DNA from: Mycobacterium scrofulaceum
GTDB taxonomy: Bacteria > Actinomycetota > Actinomycetes > Mycobacteriales > Mycobacteriaceae
NCBI RefSeq assembly: GCF_002086735.1
Contig: NZ_MVIJ01000017.1
Span: forward strand, 40,759-104,758
Direction of reading: 5' to 3'
Length of the DNA: 64,000 bases
Shown here: piece by piece, positions 27,383 through 37,706 of the stretch
Layout of the letters: every line of letters starts with the position of its first letter
How positions within the stretch are numbered: position 1 is the stretch's first letter
Translations under genes and position numbers: made by a program
The notes under the pieces: generated by a model
Databases searched by the model: none
Seen by the model: the letters and a program-made list of their open reading frames with translations, nothing else
Told to the model about the DNA's origin: nothing

Positions 27383-29758
27383 TCAAGGGTGGCCACCGTC
27401 CACCGGCGATGCTTCTTCGGGCGGGTGGAATTCGGCGTAGCGGCGCGCGAATTCGTCGCCGGGAACCGGCCACTGTTCGCCGGTGGATCCCCGGACCACC
27501 CAGTCGCCCTCCACCGCGGTCGCCGGGCCCTCCAAGGTGTTCACAGTCTCGCCCGGGCACGCCGGCCGTGCTTGCACCCGGCCCTTTCGCCGCCAGCGCC
27601 CGTCGCCGGCCGGCTCGTAGGTGTCGCGGAAGATGTCGTCCCGAACCGACCACACCTTGCCGTCTTCCTGAATGGCCCAGTCGCCCGCGTCGGCGCGCAT
27701 CGTGTGTCCCGAGTCCGACGTCCATGTCCATGGGGCGCTTCGTTGTTCGGCGCTCACGGTGCCCACCCGGTTAAAGGACTGCCACAGCGGACGCGACCGG
27801 AAGCCCAACTGGCGCAGGCTCCACAGCGTGCCGGCCAGGCTGCGCACCGCGGCGTTGAGCAGCACCGGGTCGCTCTGCACCACCGACCAGTCGACCAGCT
27901 TGTCGTGGATCTTGTGTGAATCGTCGCGCGGCGAACCGTATTTCCAGCCGTTGCGGCGGTAATAGCGGCACCAATCCTCGTGCTCGGCGCGGGCCATGCT
28001 CATCGCCGAATACCGGTCGAAGCCCATCAGGCCGAGTTGCTCCAACGGCGGCAGGTCCGCCATCTCGTTGCCGGACAGCTGCGCGGGCGGGCTGCCCCAG
28101 GTATTCCAGGTGTGGCCCGCGATCTGCTCCACCATCCACAGCGCGTTGCGCACCTGGCGCCGATTGGACCCGCGGTAGAACTCGTTGAGTTCGGCCCACG
28201 GCAGCGCGGCCGGCGACCGCGGCGCTTGCGCGTCGATTGTCGAGACGTACCGCTCGTGGATCAGCCTCGCCGCCCTCTCCCACGCGTCCTGCACCTGGCC
28301 CTCCTGGGTGTCCAGCACCAGCGAGTAGGACTGCAACCGGCCGACGACCTGGATCGAGTCGTCACTGATGCTGGTGTTGAGGTCCGAGGCATAGATGGGC
28401 ATGTCGGGGAAGCGGGCCGCCAGCCTGGCGGCGGTCGTCGCGGCGTGGGAGTCCACGAAGATCACGGCGCTGGTAGCCGGGTCGGCCTCGCCGATCAGCT
28501 TCAGCATGGTCGGCACCGTGGGCGCCTCGGCTGTCGCACCGATCGTCGGTCCCTCCGACACGAATCCCGCCTGCTGCCGGTAGAACTCGTGATCCGCCAG
28601 GTACTCCTGGGCGTCCCTTTCGACCAGCGTGAGCGCGGGCAGCGGCACGGCGCCGGGCGGGGTGTAGAAGTCGCGCTCCAGGGCGCGCTGGGTCAGGTCC
28701 GCGCACAGCGCAAGGGTCAATTGGGAAGTGCCGCAGACGAATACGAGCGTGGTCCGGCCCGTGGCGATGATGCCGTCGAGGAGCCTGCCCGCGGTCACCT
28801 CGTACTTGCCGACAACGTCGGCCGCCCATCGAGTGTCCGATCCGCCGAACTGCTGGGCGCGCCAGGCCTGGGCCAGCCAAGGGTCGTCCATCCGCACGAT
28901 GAGAGGCAGCCGCCGCTTGTGGGCGACCTCGTCGAGCCGGCGGCTGATCAGGTCCAGCCACATCAGGTTGATCGCGGGGTCGGGCGCCATCAGGTAGAGC
29001 CGGGACAGGCGCCGCCACAGCCGCAGCGACACCAGGGTGGACGGGTTGTTGAAGTCCACCAGCACCACCCGCGCGCCCTGCCTGCGGGCCCGCTGCACCC
29101 GGTCGTCGCTGGCGCCGGTGATGACCACCAGCGTGCCGCGCCGGTCGAGCGTCCGCGCGACCGCACTGATCATCGACTGCGTGTCGCCGTCGACGCCGAC
29201 GATGGCCGTCACGGAATCGGCCAAATTGGCGCGCAGCCGGTCCACCTGGGATCGAAATACGCCGACCACGACGCCGCCCAGCCCGGTGAAGATCGCCGAC
29301 AGTGCCGCGATCCGCGCCAGCTCCAGACCGACCGGAGTGGGATTCGGGCAGGTGCGTCCGCCGACCGAGAAGTCGCCGGTTCCGCCTTTGACCAGACTGG
29401 CCGTGGCCATCAGCGGGGTGAAGAGCGCCGGGTGGTTCGCGTCGTGGCAGCCCCAATAGGAGGTGAGGCCCAGGACCGCCGTCAAGGGCACCAGGGCCGC
29501 GATCAGGCTGAACGAAACGCCCACCACCCGGTGGCTGCCGCCCGAGCGCAGGGTCAGCACGGACGCCCAGATCAGCACGGCCACCACGATCGCCAGCGTC
29601 GGCATCGACCCGGGGCGGCCGAACCACCCGAGGGTGGGCGGCAGCGCGTCGATGAAGGCGGGCCGCAAGTCCAGCGCGGCCAGATACGCGATGAGCAGCA
29701 GCGCGACCGCGGTGACGCCCCAGCGCAAGATGGGCGAGGGAACCCTGGTGGGACGCAT
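27383..29758 (-). CDS. Membrane protein with NAD-binding-like core, RyR domain and C-terminal repeats
   Basis: This 791-residue protein begins with about four membrane spans. A Rossmann-like region follows (GVDGDTQSMISAVARTLDRRG, VVITGASDD, RVVLVDFNNPS), reminiscent of RCK/TrkA-N domains. Near residue 600 is a RyR domain (ARAEHEDWCRYYRRNGWKYG, then KIHDKLVDW). The tail has two related motifs, GDWAIQEDGKVWSVRDDIF and GDWVVRGSTGEQWPVPGDEF. RyR domains in bacteria are proposed ligand sensors tied to nucleotide signalling. The neighbouring TIR gene is on the same strand. I infer a two-component membrane signalling system; the ligand is unknown. Confidence 0.75.
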   Translation of the reverse strand: MRPTRVPSPILRWGVTAVALLLIAYLAALDLRPAFIDALPPTLGWFGRPGSMPTLAIVVAVLIWASVLTLRSGGSHRVVGVSFSLIAALVPLTAVLGLTSYWGCHDANHPALFTPLMATASLVKGGTGDFSVGGRTCPNPTPVGLELARIAALSAIFTGLGGVVVGVFRSQVDRLRANLADSVTAIVGVDGDTQSMISAVARTLDRRGTLVVITGASDDRVQRARRQGARVVLVDFNNPSTLVSLRLWRRLSRLYLMAPDPAINLMWLDLISRRLDEVAHKRRLPLIVRMDDPWLAQAWRAQQFGGSDTRWAADVVGKYEVTAGRLLDGIIATGRTTLVFVCGTSQLTLALCADLTQRALERDFYTPPGAVPLPALTLVERDAQEYLADHEFYRQQAGFVSEGPTIGATAEAPTVPTMLKLIGEADPATSAVIFVDSHAATTAARLAARFPDMPIYASDLNTSISDDSIQVVGRLQSYSLVLDTQEGQVQDAWERAARLIHERYVSTIDAQAPRSPAALPWAELNEFYRGSNRRQVRNALWMVEQIAGHTWNTWGSPPAQLSGNEMADLPPLEQLGLMGFDRYSAMSMARAEHEDWCRYYRRNGWKYGSPRDDSHKIHDKLVDWSVVQSDPVLLNAAVRSLAGTLWSLRQLGFRSRPLWQSFNRVGTVSAEQRSAPWTWTSDSGHTMRADAGDWAIQEDGKVWSVRDDIFRDTYEPAGDGRWRRKGRVQARPACPGETVNTLEGPATAVEGDWVVRGSTGEQWPVPGDEFARRYAEFHPPEEASPVDGGHP

Positions 29759-29875
29759 CCGCCGATCTCCCTTCGCGCGGTATCGGCTGCTCGGACGTCG
29801 AACAGTACACGCAAAAGATCGGCCGAAGGCAATGGTTCCGGGGCCGAGTTGCGCTGGCGGGCAACGGGTCGGCGG

Positions 29876-30577
29876 TTATCCGGCGTAGCGCGACAGCCGC
29901 GCCGAAAGGTGGGGGACCAGGCCGCCGTCGGCGTCCACCCGTTCCTCGACGTAGGCCAGGTCGCCCTCGACGATGCCGTAGAGCCGTTTCGCGCCACCGA
30001 CCAGCACGCCCGACCGGCTGCGGGCCAGCGCGTCGGTCACCAGCTCCCACGAAGACGGGGTGCGCGGCCGTCCGTAGAACAATTCGACGTAGCCGGCTGA
30101 ATGGGCCAGCAGCAGTTCGATGGCCTGCGATTCGCTGGGGTCGTCGGGGTCGCTGACAAAGCGCCAGAAGCCGGTCTCGCGCAAGCCCCGTTCCAGGTAA
30201 TCGCCCGTCTCGCCGAGCCGCCACGAACGCGATTCCCAATTCAGATAGTCGCCGCCGTCGTGTGAGACCACGATCTGCTGGCCGAAGCGGTAGTCCCCGT
30301 CGTGCCCGCGGCCCTCGCCGTGTCCCCGCCACACCCCGACCAGCGGCAGCAGCGCCAGCAAGGCGTCGTTGAGGTTGGCACCCTCACGCAGGTTGGCGGT
30401 GTCGGCGGGAAGCGGCAGGTCGTCGAAGGCGGGGATGTTGCGGCCGGCCGTGACCTTGGCGCGCTCAGCGGCGGCTGCCACCGCACGATCGCCGGAGCTC
30501 GCGGAACTCGGTGGTTCGTCGCCGCGTCCCCCGCAAGCGGGAGGTACCCCCACTGGATCGTCGCCGGCGCGGGTCAC
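29876..30577 (-). CDS. Nitrobindin-like beta-barrel haem protein (Rv0813c type)
   Basis: This 233-residue protein contains the nitrobindin signature [11 protein letters not shown] and the barrel strands [24 protein letters not shown]. Nitrobindins form a 10-stranded barrel that binds haem and reacts with NO and peroxynitrite. The first 50 residues are a disordered Pro/Ser-rich leader. The GTG start at 30577 overlaps the TGA stop of a 32-codon membrane peptide, so the two are coupled. Confidence 0.88.
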   Translation of the reverse strand: MTRAGDDPVGVPPACGGRGDEPPSSASSGDRAVAAAAERAKVTAGRNIPAFDDLPLPADTANLREGANLNDALLALLPLVGVWRGHGEGRGHDGDYRFGQQIVVSHDGGDYLNWESRSWRLGETGDYLERGLRETGFWRFVSDPDDPSESQAIELLLAHSAGYVELFYGRPRTPSSWELVTDALARSRSGVLVGGAKRLYGIVEGDLAYVEERVDADGGLVPHLSARLSRYAG

Positions 30578-30672
30578 GATTCGTCGGTGATGAGCCGGTA
30601 CAGCGTGTACAGCGCGAACCAGGAGATCACCACGACCGCCGCGACCAGCATGATCTCGAAGAAGAGCACCAC
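30574..30672 (-). CDS. 32-residue single-span membrane peptide coupled to nitrobindin
   Basis: A GTG at 30672 opens a frame encoding a peptide with one membrane span ([20 protein letters not shown]) and a short LYRLITDES tail. Its TGA stop overlaps the nitrobindin GTG start in the sequence GTGA. The hydrophobic span and tight coupling argue that it is real. It is a candidate regulator or partner of the nitrobindin; no family is recognised. Confidence 0.6.
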   Translation of the reverse strand: MVLFFEIMLVAAVVVISWFALYTLYRLITDES

Positions 30673-30722
30673 GGGGACAAGTCTATTCGCCCCGTGAGTT
30701 CCCGGTCAGGCCAGCCGGGGTC

Positions 30723-31025
30723 TCAGGCGATCTTGACGTCCACCTCGTGGATGCCCGCACCCGAGGGACTCACCACGGCATTCCCGTTCCCGGCCGCCGA
30801 CAGGGCCCGCAGCGTCCAGGATCCGGGCGCCGCGAAGAACCGGAAGTCACCGGTGGCCGACGCGACGACCTCGGCTGTGAACTCGTCGGAGGAGTCGAGC
30901 AAGCGGACGAACGCGCCACCCACCGCCTGGCCGTCGCCGTTCACGACGCGGCCGGTGATCACCGTTTCCTTTTCCAAGTCGACGCTGGCGGGCAACGTCA
31001 CTCCTTGCTTCGGCGCAGAGCACAT
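30723..31025 (-). CDS. sseC2: SseC-like DUF1416 sulfur-metabolism protein
   Basis: This 100-residue protein is the partner of CysA-type rhodanese in actinobacteria. It has a carboxypeptidase-regulatory-like beta fold (VITGRVVNGDGQAVGGAFVRLLDSS) and begins with MCSAPKQG. The ATG at 31025 overlaps nothing but starts 2 bases after the rhodanese stop, so the genes are one operon. The length equals that of the M. tuberculosis protein. The exact biochemical role is unknown. Confidence 0.92.
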   Translation of the reverse strand: MCSAPKQGVTLPASVDLEKETVITGRVVNGDGQAVGGAFVRLLDSSDEFTAEVVASATGDFRFFAAPGSWTLRALSAAGNGNAVVSPSGAGIHEVDVKIA

Positions 31026-31026
31026 A

Positions 31027-31869
31027 TCAGCTTCCCAACTCGATCGGGGCACCCACCAGGGAGCCGTATTCCGTCCAACTTCCGTCGTAGTTCTTGACGT
31101 TTCTGTGGCCGAGTAATTCCCGGAGCACGAACCAGGTGTGCGACGAACGCTCGCCGATTCGGCAGTAGGCGATCGTTTCCCTGGCGCCGTCCAGACCGGC
31201 GTCGGCGTACAGCTTGGCCAGCTCCTCATCGGACTTGAAGGTCCCGTCCTCGTTGGCGGCCCTGCTCCACGGCACGTTGATCGCCCCGGGAACATGGCCC
31301 GGCCGTTGGCTCTGCTCCTGCGGCAGGTGCGCCGGCGCCAGGATCTTGCCGGAGAACTCGTCGGGCGAGCGCACGTCGACCAGGTTCTTGGTGTTGATGG
31401 CCGCGATGACCTCGTCGCGGAAGGCGCGGATGCTGTTGTCCGGTGCGGCGGCGGTGTACGAGGTGGCCGGCCGGCTGACCGTGTCCCTGGACAGGGTGCG
31501 ACCGTCGAGTTCCCACTTCTTGCGGCCGCCGTCAAGCAGCTTGACTTTCTCGTGGCCGTACAGCTTGAAGTACCAGTAGGCGTAGGCGGCGAACCAGTTG
31601 TTGTTGCCGCCGTAGAGGATCACGGTGTCGTCGTTGGAGACGCCGCGTTCGCTGAGCAGCTTCGAGAATTGCTGCGCGTCGACGAAGTCCCGCTTGACCG
31701 GGTCCTGCAAATCGGAACGCCAGTCCAGCCTGATCGCGCCGGGGATGTGGCCGGTGTCGTATGCGCTGGTGTCCTCGTCGACTTCGACGAAGACGACACC
31801 GGCGGCCTGAGGATTGCTGAGATTGCTCTCGGCCCAGTCCGCGGAGACCAGGACGTCGGAGCGTGCCAT
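31027..31869 (-). CDS. cysA2: Thiosulfate sulfurtransferase (rhodanese)
   Basis: This 280-residue tandem-rhodanese enzyme has an inactive N-terminal rhodanese domain and an active C-terminal domain with Cys236 in AYCRIGERSS. It transfers sulfane sulfur from thiosulfate to thiol or cyanide acceptors in the cytoplasm and supports sulfur assimilation. It lies in the order DUF4395, rhodanese, SseC, downstream of a polycysteine leader ORF, which suggests cysteine-responsive control of the operon. Confidence 0.95.
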   Translation of the reverse strand: MARSDVLVSADWAESNLSNPQAAGVVFVEVDEDTSAYDTGHIPGAIRLDWRSDLQDPVKRDFVDAQQFSKLLSERGVSNDDTVILYGGNNNWFAAYAYWYFKLYGHEKVKLLDGGRKKWELDGRTLSRDTVSRPATSYTAAAPDNSIRAFRDEVIAAINTKNLVDVRSPDEFSGKILAPAHLPQEQSQRPGHVPGAINVPWSRAANEDGTFKSDEELAKLYADAGLDGARETIAYCRIGERSSHTWFVLRELLGHRNVKNYDGSWTEYGSLVGAPIELGS

Positions 31870-31904
31870 GCGGGGGATCCTTTCGATCGCTTGCTATGAG
31901 CGGG

Positions 31905-32375
31905 TCATGCGGTGCGCGCGGCGCCTCGGAAGCGCGCGACCAGGGGATAGAGCTGGCAGCCCAGGCAGATGCCGAAGGCGGCGTTGAGGAAGGCCGCGAC
32001 CAGCGCCGCGCCGGTGGCGATGACGCCGACCAAGAAGGCGCCCGCGGCGAACCCGACCACACCCGCAAGCGCGAAGATCAGGCCGACGAGTTGGGCGAAT
32101 TTCAACGGTGCGACGGGTTCGCGCTCCTGGACGGGGGAGAGCCGGGGCGCGACGACCCGCGCGAACACGCGCCCATACGGGTGTTTGCGCGGGCCGCCGA
32201 CGGCGCCGACGGCGAAGATGACGGCCTGCACGCCCAGGACGATCGCCGCCGCCGGCGCGCTGGCGACCGACACGGCGAGCGTGCTGACGAGGACGGCGGT
32301 GGTCACCCAGGCGGCGAACCGCGGGCCGCGCACGTCGACGGTGTCTGGCTGGGTGGTGATGTTGCTGCTCGGCAC
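31905..32375 (-). CDS. DUF4395 membrane protein
   Basis: This 156-residue protein has four hydrophobic spans and the C-terminal cysteine pair GICLGCQLYPL, typical of the DUF4395 family. That family is often fused or adjacent to thioredoxin-like and rhodanese proteins and may handle sulfur or disulfide exchange in the membrane. It is the first full-length gene after the polycysteine leader and precedes the rhodanese by 35 bases. Confidence 0.88.
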   Translation of the reverse strand: MPSSNITTQPDTVDVRGPRFAAWVTTAVLVSTLAVSVASAPAAAIVLGVQAVIFAVGAVGGPRKHPYGRVFARVVAPRLSPVQEREPVAPLKFAQLVGLIFALAGVVGFAAGAFLVGVIATGAALVAAFLNAAFGICLGCQLYPLVARFRGAARTA

Positions 32376-32482
32376 GGTACTACTCCTGGGTACGCCTGTT
32401 GCCTGGGGAACGAACGACGGGAGACTTGCCTCGGTGACGTTCCGGGGCTGCTCCGAGTGCTTACGCGAAAGCGCGCGGCAAC

Positions 32483-32578
32483 TCAGCAGCTACAGCAACA
32501 GCGACAGCAACAGCCCGCGACGCGGCACAGATCGACTGCGCGGCGTTGCGTGAGCAGAGGCTCAAGGCGGGCTAGCAC
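32483..32578 (-). CDS. Polycysteine leader peptide (cysteine-responsive attenuator ORF)
   Basis: A GTG at 32578 opens a 31-codon frame whose product ends DLCRVAGCCCRCCCSC, with eight cysteines of which seven are in the last nine residues, and stops at TGA 32483-32485. It lies 107 bases upstream of the DUF4395-rhodanese-SseC operon. Polycysteine leader ORFs are known in mycobacteria, where ribosome stalling at low cysteine controls sulfur-assimilation genes. The Cys run and the location make the assignment strong even though the ORF is tiny. Confidence 0.8.
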   Translation of the reverse strand: MLARLEPLLTQRRAVDLCRVAGCCCRCCCSC

Positions 32579-32661
32579 GTCGGCAAGCTTACCGAACGAC
32601 GGAGAGCGATCAAATCCGGCGGCGGTTGCCGCGCGGCCGGCGGGCACGGGCGGCGGCCGGG

Positions 32662-33474
32662 TTACGACTGCTTGAAGCGATCCAGGTCGACGGTCACGCC
32701 GTAGCTGATGCCCTCGATGATGACGTCGGAGCCGCGCGCCCCCTCGGTCTTGGGTGCCACCCCGAACGGGAGCCGCTGGTCGGGCACCCTGGTGGCGAAG
32801 GCGTGCAGCACCGCCTCCCGCCTGTCGTCCGGAACGGCCTGGTCCGCGGTGTCCGCGCCGGTCAGAACGCCGGTCGGGGTGATCACCAGGGTCGCCTGGT
32901 CGTCCGGGGCGATGGAGAGGTCCACGGAGACGCTGACCCGGTGCTCGAAGTTGGCCGAGTGCGGGGTGCCGCTGAACACCAGCCCGTGGCTGCCGGAGAT
33001 GCCCGACGCGGTGACACCGCCGGTGGCGGTGTTGGTCTCCCTCGGAGGGGCCTCCACCATCAGGTCGCTGATCCCCATGTAGCGGCCCAGGTGTGTCGAG
33101 TCGATGATGATCCGGCTCTCCAATTTGCCCACCGGCAGCTTGGCATCGGGCCCGATCAGCCAGGAGGACTGGCTCAGATCGACGGAATACATCGTGGCTT
33201 CCAGGGTGGCCTTGCCGACCGTCGCATGGTCGACGGCGTTGGCCTTGATCTCCAGCTGGTTGTAGTGGTCACGCATCGCCTGGGGGATGAACGGAAACGC
33301 CACGATGGCCACGAACGGGTCGGACTTCAGGCCGGCCACTTTCCGGACGCTGCTGGACAGCCGGTATTCGGCGTAGATGCTGCTTCCATAGTCGACGGCC
33401 ACCGCACCGAGCGCCAGCACGGCCATGGCGATCACCGCGGCCGCCACCGCGATCAGCATCTTGCGCACCCGCAC
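32662..33474 (-). CDS. lmeA: LmeA-type lipoarabinomannan/lipomannan elongation factor (DUF2993)
   Basis: This 270-residue protein is a DUF2993 family member with a signal anchor (MLIAVAAAVIAMAVLALGAVAV) and a lipid-binding beta-rich domain. The mycobacterial LmeA (Rv0817c) is a periplasmic phospholipid-binding protein required for mannan elongation in lipomannan and LAM. I start at GTG 33474, just before the signal anchor; the frame is open to 33546 without support. It shares its upstream region with glnR. Confidence 0.85.
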   Translation of the reverse strand: MRVRKMLIAVAAAVIAMAVLALGAVAVDYGSSIYAEYRLSSSVRKVAGLKSDPFVAIVAFPFIPQAMRDHYNQLEIKANAVDHATVGKATLEATMYSVDLSQSSWLIGPDAKLPVGKLESRIIIDSTHLGRYMGISDLMVEAPPRETNTATGGVTASGISGSHGLVFSGTPHSANFEHRVSVSVDLSIAPDDQATLVITPTGVLTGADTADQAVPDDRREAVLHAFATRVPDQRLPFGVAPKTEGARGSDVIIEGISYGVTVDLDRFKQS

Positions 33475-33571
33475 ATTGTCGCGTAACCCCTGCCCGTGGG
33501 GCGGCCGACCGCCCGCGTGGCGGGGCTCACACTGCTTCGTCACCACGCAAAAATGGCAGGTGGCAAGTTAT

Positions 33572-33595
33572 CGTTAGGTGGCCTGGCAACTAACG
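33572..33595. promoter_or_regulatory. Inverted repeat CGTTAG-N12-CTAACG between lmeA and glnR
   Basis: CGTTAG (33572-33577) and CTAACG (33590-33595) are perfect 6-base arms 12 bases apart, placed 55-78 bases upstream of the glnR start. It could be an operator or part of the promoter. The arms are short, so the site is tentative. Confidence 0.3.
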
Positions 33596-33649
33596 CGTCG
33601 TGGCGTTGCGAATTGTGAAGATGCCGTTCCCCCGAGCTGGAGGGGCTAG

Positions 33650-35334
<1,685 letters not shown>

Positions 35335-35500
35335 CAAACGTGCAGACAGCGGGTCCGGGCCCCCGCCTTTCACCTCTACTTGCCAGCAGAAACGTCGCCG
35401 CGGCCTGCATCGGAACATATTTTCGCCGCGACCTGGCAACCTTTTGAGAGATGGCCGGCGGTGCACACGCGGGTCCGGACGCGTCAAGGAAGCGAGATCG

Positions 35501-36628
35501 GTGAGGCTGCACAGGGGAGGAAGGGCGCTGGCCGCGCTGGCTTTGGCGCTGGTCGTCGTCAGCGGCGCGTTGACCGGTTGTGGCAGCGATCAGAACCGCC
35601 GCGGCGGGTCGCCGGCAGCCGTGTCCGGGCCGACCGGCACGGCGGGATGCGGCGGCAAGAACAAACTGACGGCTGAAGGCTCGACGGCTCAGCAGAACGC
35701 GATGGCGCTGTTCAACCAGGTCTGGGGCCGGTATTGCCCGGGTAAGAGCGTGGCATACAACCCCACGGGTTCCGGGGCCGGCCGTGAGCAGTTCATCGCC
35801 GGCCACGTCGACTTCGCGGGCGCCGACTCTCCGCTGGCCGCCGACCAGATCGGTCCGGGCGCCGCGCGCTGCGACGGCAACCCGGCGTGGGACTTGCCAC
35901 TGGTCTTCGGGCCGATCGCACTGGTTTACCACTTGGCCGAGGTGCCGGCGCTGGTGGTCAGCAGTGACGCGCTGGCCAAGATCTTCAGCGGGAGGATCAC
36001 GGCGTGGAATGACCCGATCCTGGCGGCCCTCAATCCCGGCGTCGCGCTGCCCGGCACCAGGATCACGCCGATCTACCGGACGGACTCGTCGGGCACCACC
36101 GACAACGTGCAGAAATATCTCACGGCTGCGGCACCGCAGAGCTGGATCAAGGGCGTGGGCACCGAATTCCAGGGCGGGGTCGGCGAGGGGGCCGCGAAGT
36201 CGGCCGGGGTTGTCCAGGCCGTGCGGGCCACCCCGGGAGCCATCGGGTACGTCGAGAAGGGCTTTGCCGACCAGGGCGGCATGCCCTACGCCCGAATCGC
36301 CACCAACAAGGGCGTGGTAGTCCCGCTCACCAACGAGACGGCCGGACAGGCCGTCAAGGCCGCCAACTTCATGGCCGACGGCAACGACTTGGTGCTTGAC
36401 CTCAACCCGGTGTACACCTCCCAGGACCCGGGTGCCTACCCGCTGGTGCTGGCGACGTACGAGATCGTGTGCTCCAAGGGCTCCGATTCCGATACCGCCG
36501 CCGCGATCAAGTCGTTCCTGACGGTGGCGGCCGGCAGCGGGCAGACCGATCTTGCATCCGCCGGCTATGTGCCGCTGCCCGATAAGGTCAAAGAGCGACT
36601 TGTTGCGGCAATCAACGCCCTGCAGTAA
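35501..36628 (+). CDS. pstS: Phosphate ABC transporter substrate-binding lipoprotein
   Basis: This 375-residue PstS has a lipoprotein signal ending LTGC with Cys27 as the acylation site and the phosphate-binding loops EGSTAQQNA, TGSGAGREQF and RTDSSGTTDN. It captures inorganic phosphate outside the membrane and delivers it to PstCA. GTG 35501 was chosen because it directly precedes the signal peptide and follows AAGGA. It heads the pstSCAB operon. In M. tuberculosis the pstSCA genes are elsewhere, and this order is the more complete arrangement. Confidence 0.95.
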   Translation: MRLHRGGRALAALALALVVVSGALTGCGSDQNRRGGSPAAVSGPTGTAGCGGKNKLTAEGSTAQQNAMALFNQVWGRYCPGKSVAYNPTGSGAGREQFIAGHVDFAGADSPLAADQIGPGAARCDGNPAWDLPLVFGPIALVYHLAEVPALVVSSDALAKIFSGRITAWNDPILAALNPGVALPGTRITPIYRTDSSGTTDNVQKYLTAAAPQSWIKGVGTEFQGGVGEGAAKSAGVVQAVRATPGAIGYVEKGFADQGGMPYARIATNKGVVVPLTNETAGQAVKAANFMADGNDLVLDLNPVYTSQDPGAYPLVLATYEIVCSKGSDSDTAAAIKSFLTVAAGSGQTDLASAGYVPLPDKVKERLVAAINALQ

Positions 36629-36674
36629 CCAAGCCGCCCGGGCATAAGGAGCGACAAACTGTGCCGGGACCACA

Positions 36675-37706
36675 GTGACCACGCCAAACCCGAACGATGC
36701 CGGCTCGGGCGCGACCGTTGCCGCGCCCTTTCCCGAGTCGCCGCTGATACCGATCAACCCGTGGGGGCATGCACGCCCTCATGTCGGGGATCGGGCCTTC
36801 CGCTGGCTCGCCCACGGATCGGGCGTGTTGATCGTGGCCGTGATCGGGGCGATCGGCGGATTCCTGCTGCTGCAGGCGGTCCCCGCCTTGAAGCGCAATC
36901 GCGAGAACTTCTTCACCTACGGCGGGAACTGGGTCACCACCGACACGTCGGCATTGCACTTCGGCATCTCCGACCTGCTGAAGATCACCGTGTTCGTGTC
37001 GGCGTTCGCGTTGGTCCTGGCGATGCCGGTCGCGCTGGGCGTCGCGATCTTCATCACCCAGTACTCGTCGCGGCGCGCGGCCGGCCCACTGGCCTACGCC
37101 GTCGATCTGCTGGCCGGGGTCCCCTCGATCATCTATGGCGCGTGGGGCCTGTATGTGCTGGCGCCGCAGCTGCGGCCCGTCGCGACCTGGCTGAACCGTT
37201 CCATGGGCTGGTGCTTCCTGTTCGCCGACGGCAACGCGTCGGTGGCCGGTGGCGGCACCATCTTCACCGGGGGTGTCGTCCTGGCGGTGATGATCCTGCC
37301 GATCATCACCGCGGTCACCCGCGAGGTGTTCATCCAGACACCGCAGGAGCAGGTCGAGGCGGCGCTTTCGCTCGGCGCCACGCGTTGGGAAGTGGTGAAG
37401 ACGATCGTGCTGCCGTTCGGCCGGTCGGGATACATCAGCGCGGCAGTGCTGGGCCTCGGGCGCGCGATGGGCGAGACGGTCGCGCTGCTGATCATCTTGC
37501 GGGGGACGCAGGCGGCGTTTGGCTGGTCGCTGTTCGACGGCGGTTCCACGGTCGCGACCAAAATCGCGGGGGCCGCGGCGCAGTTCAACGATCAATACAA
37601 GGCGGGCGCATACATCGCCGCGGGGCTGGCGCTTTTCGTGCTCACATTCCTGGTCGACGCGCTGGCCCGCGGTGCCGCCGCCGGGACGCGATGGGGCACC
37701 CGATGA
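36675..37706 (+). CDS. pstC: Phosphate ABC transporter permease PstC
   Basis: This 343-residue inner-membrane permease has the signal anchor VLIVAVIGAIGGFLLLQAV and the binding-protein-dependent transport motif EAALSLGATRWEVVKTIVLP near residue 230. Together with PstA it forms the channel. The start is GTG 36675, 46 bases after pstS, and the stop overlaps the pstA ATG. Confidence 0.95.
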   Translation: MTTPNPNDAGSGATVAAPFPESPLIPINPWGHARPHVGDRAFRWLAHGSGVLIVAVIGAIGGFLLLQAVPALKRNRENFFTYGGNWVTTDTSALHFGISDLLKITVFVSAFALVLAMPVALGVAIFITQYSSRRAAGPLAYAVDLLAGVPSIIYGAWGLYVLAPQLRPVATWLNRSMGWCFLFADGNASVAGGGTIFTGGVVLAVMILPIITAVTREVFIQTPQEQVEAALSLGATRWEVVKTIVLPFGRSGYISAAVLGLGRAMGETVALLIILRGTQAAFGWSLFDGGSTVATKIAGAAAQFNDQYKAGAYIAAGLALFVLTFLVDALARGAAAGTRWGTR

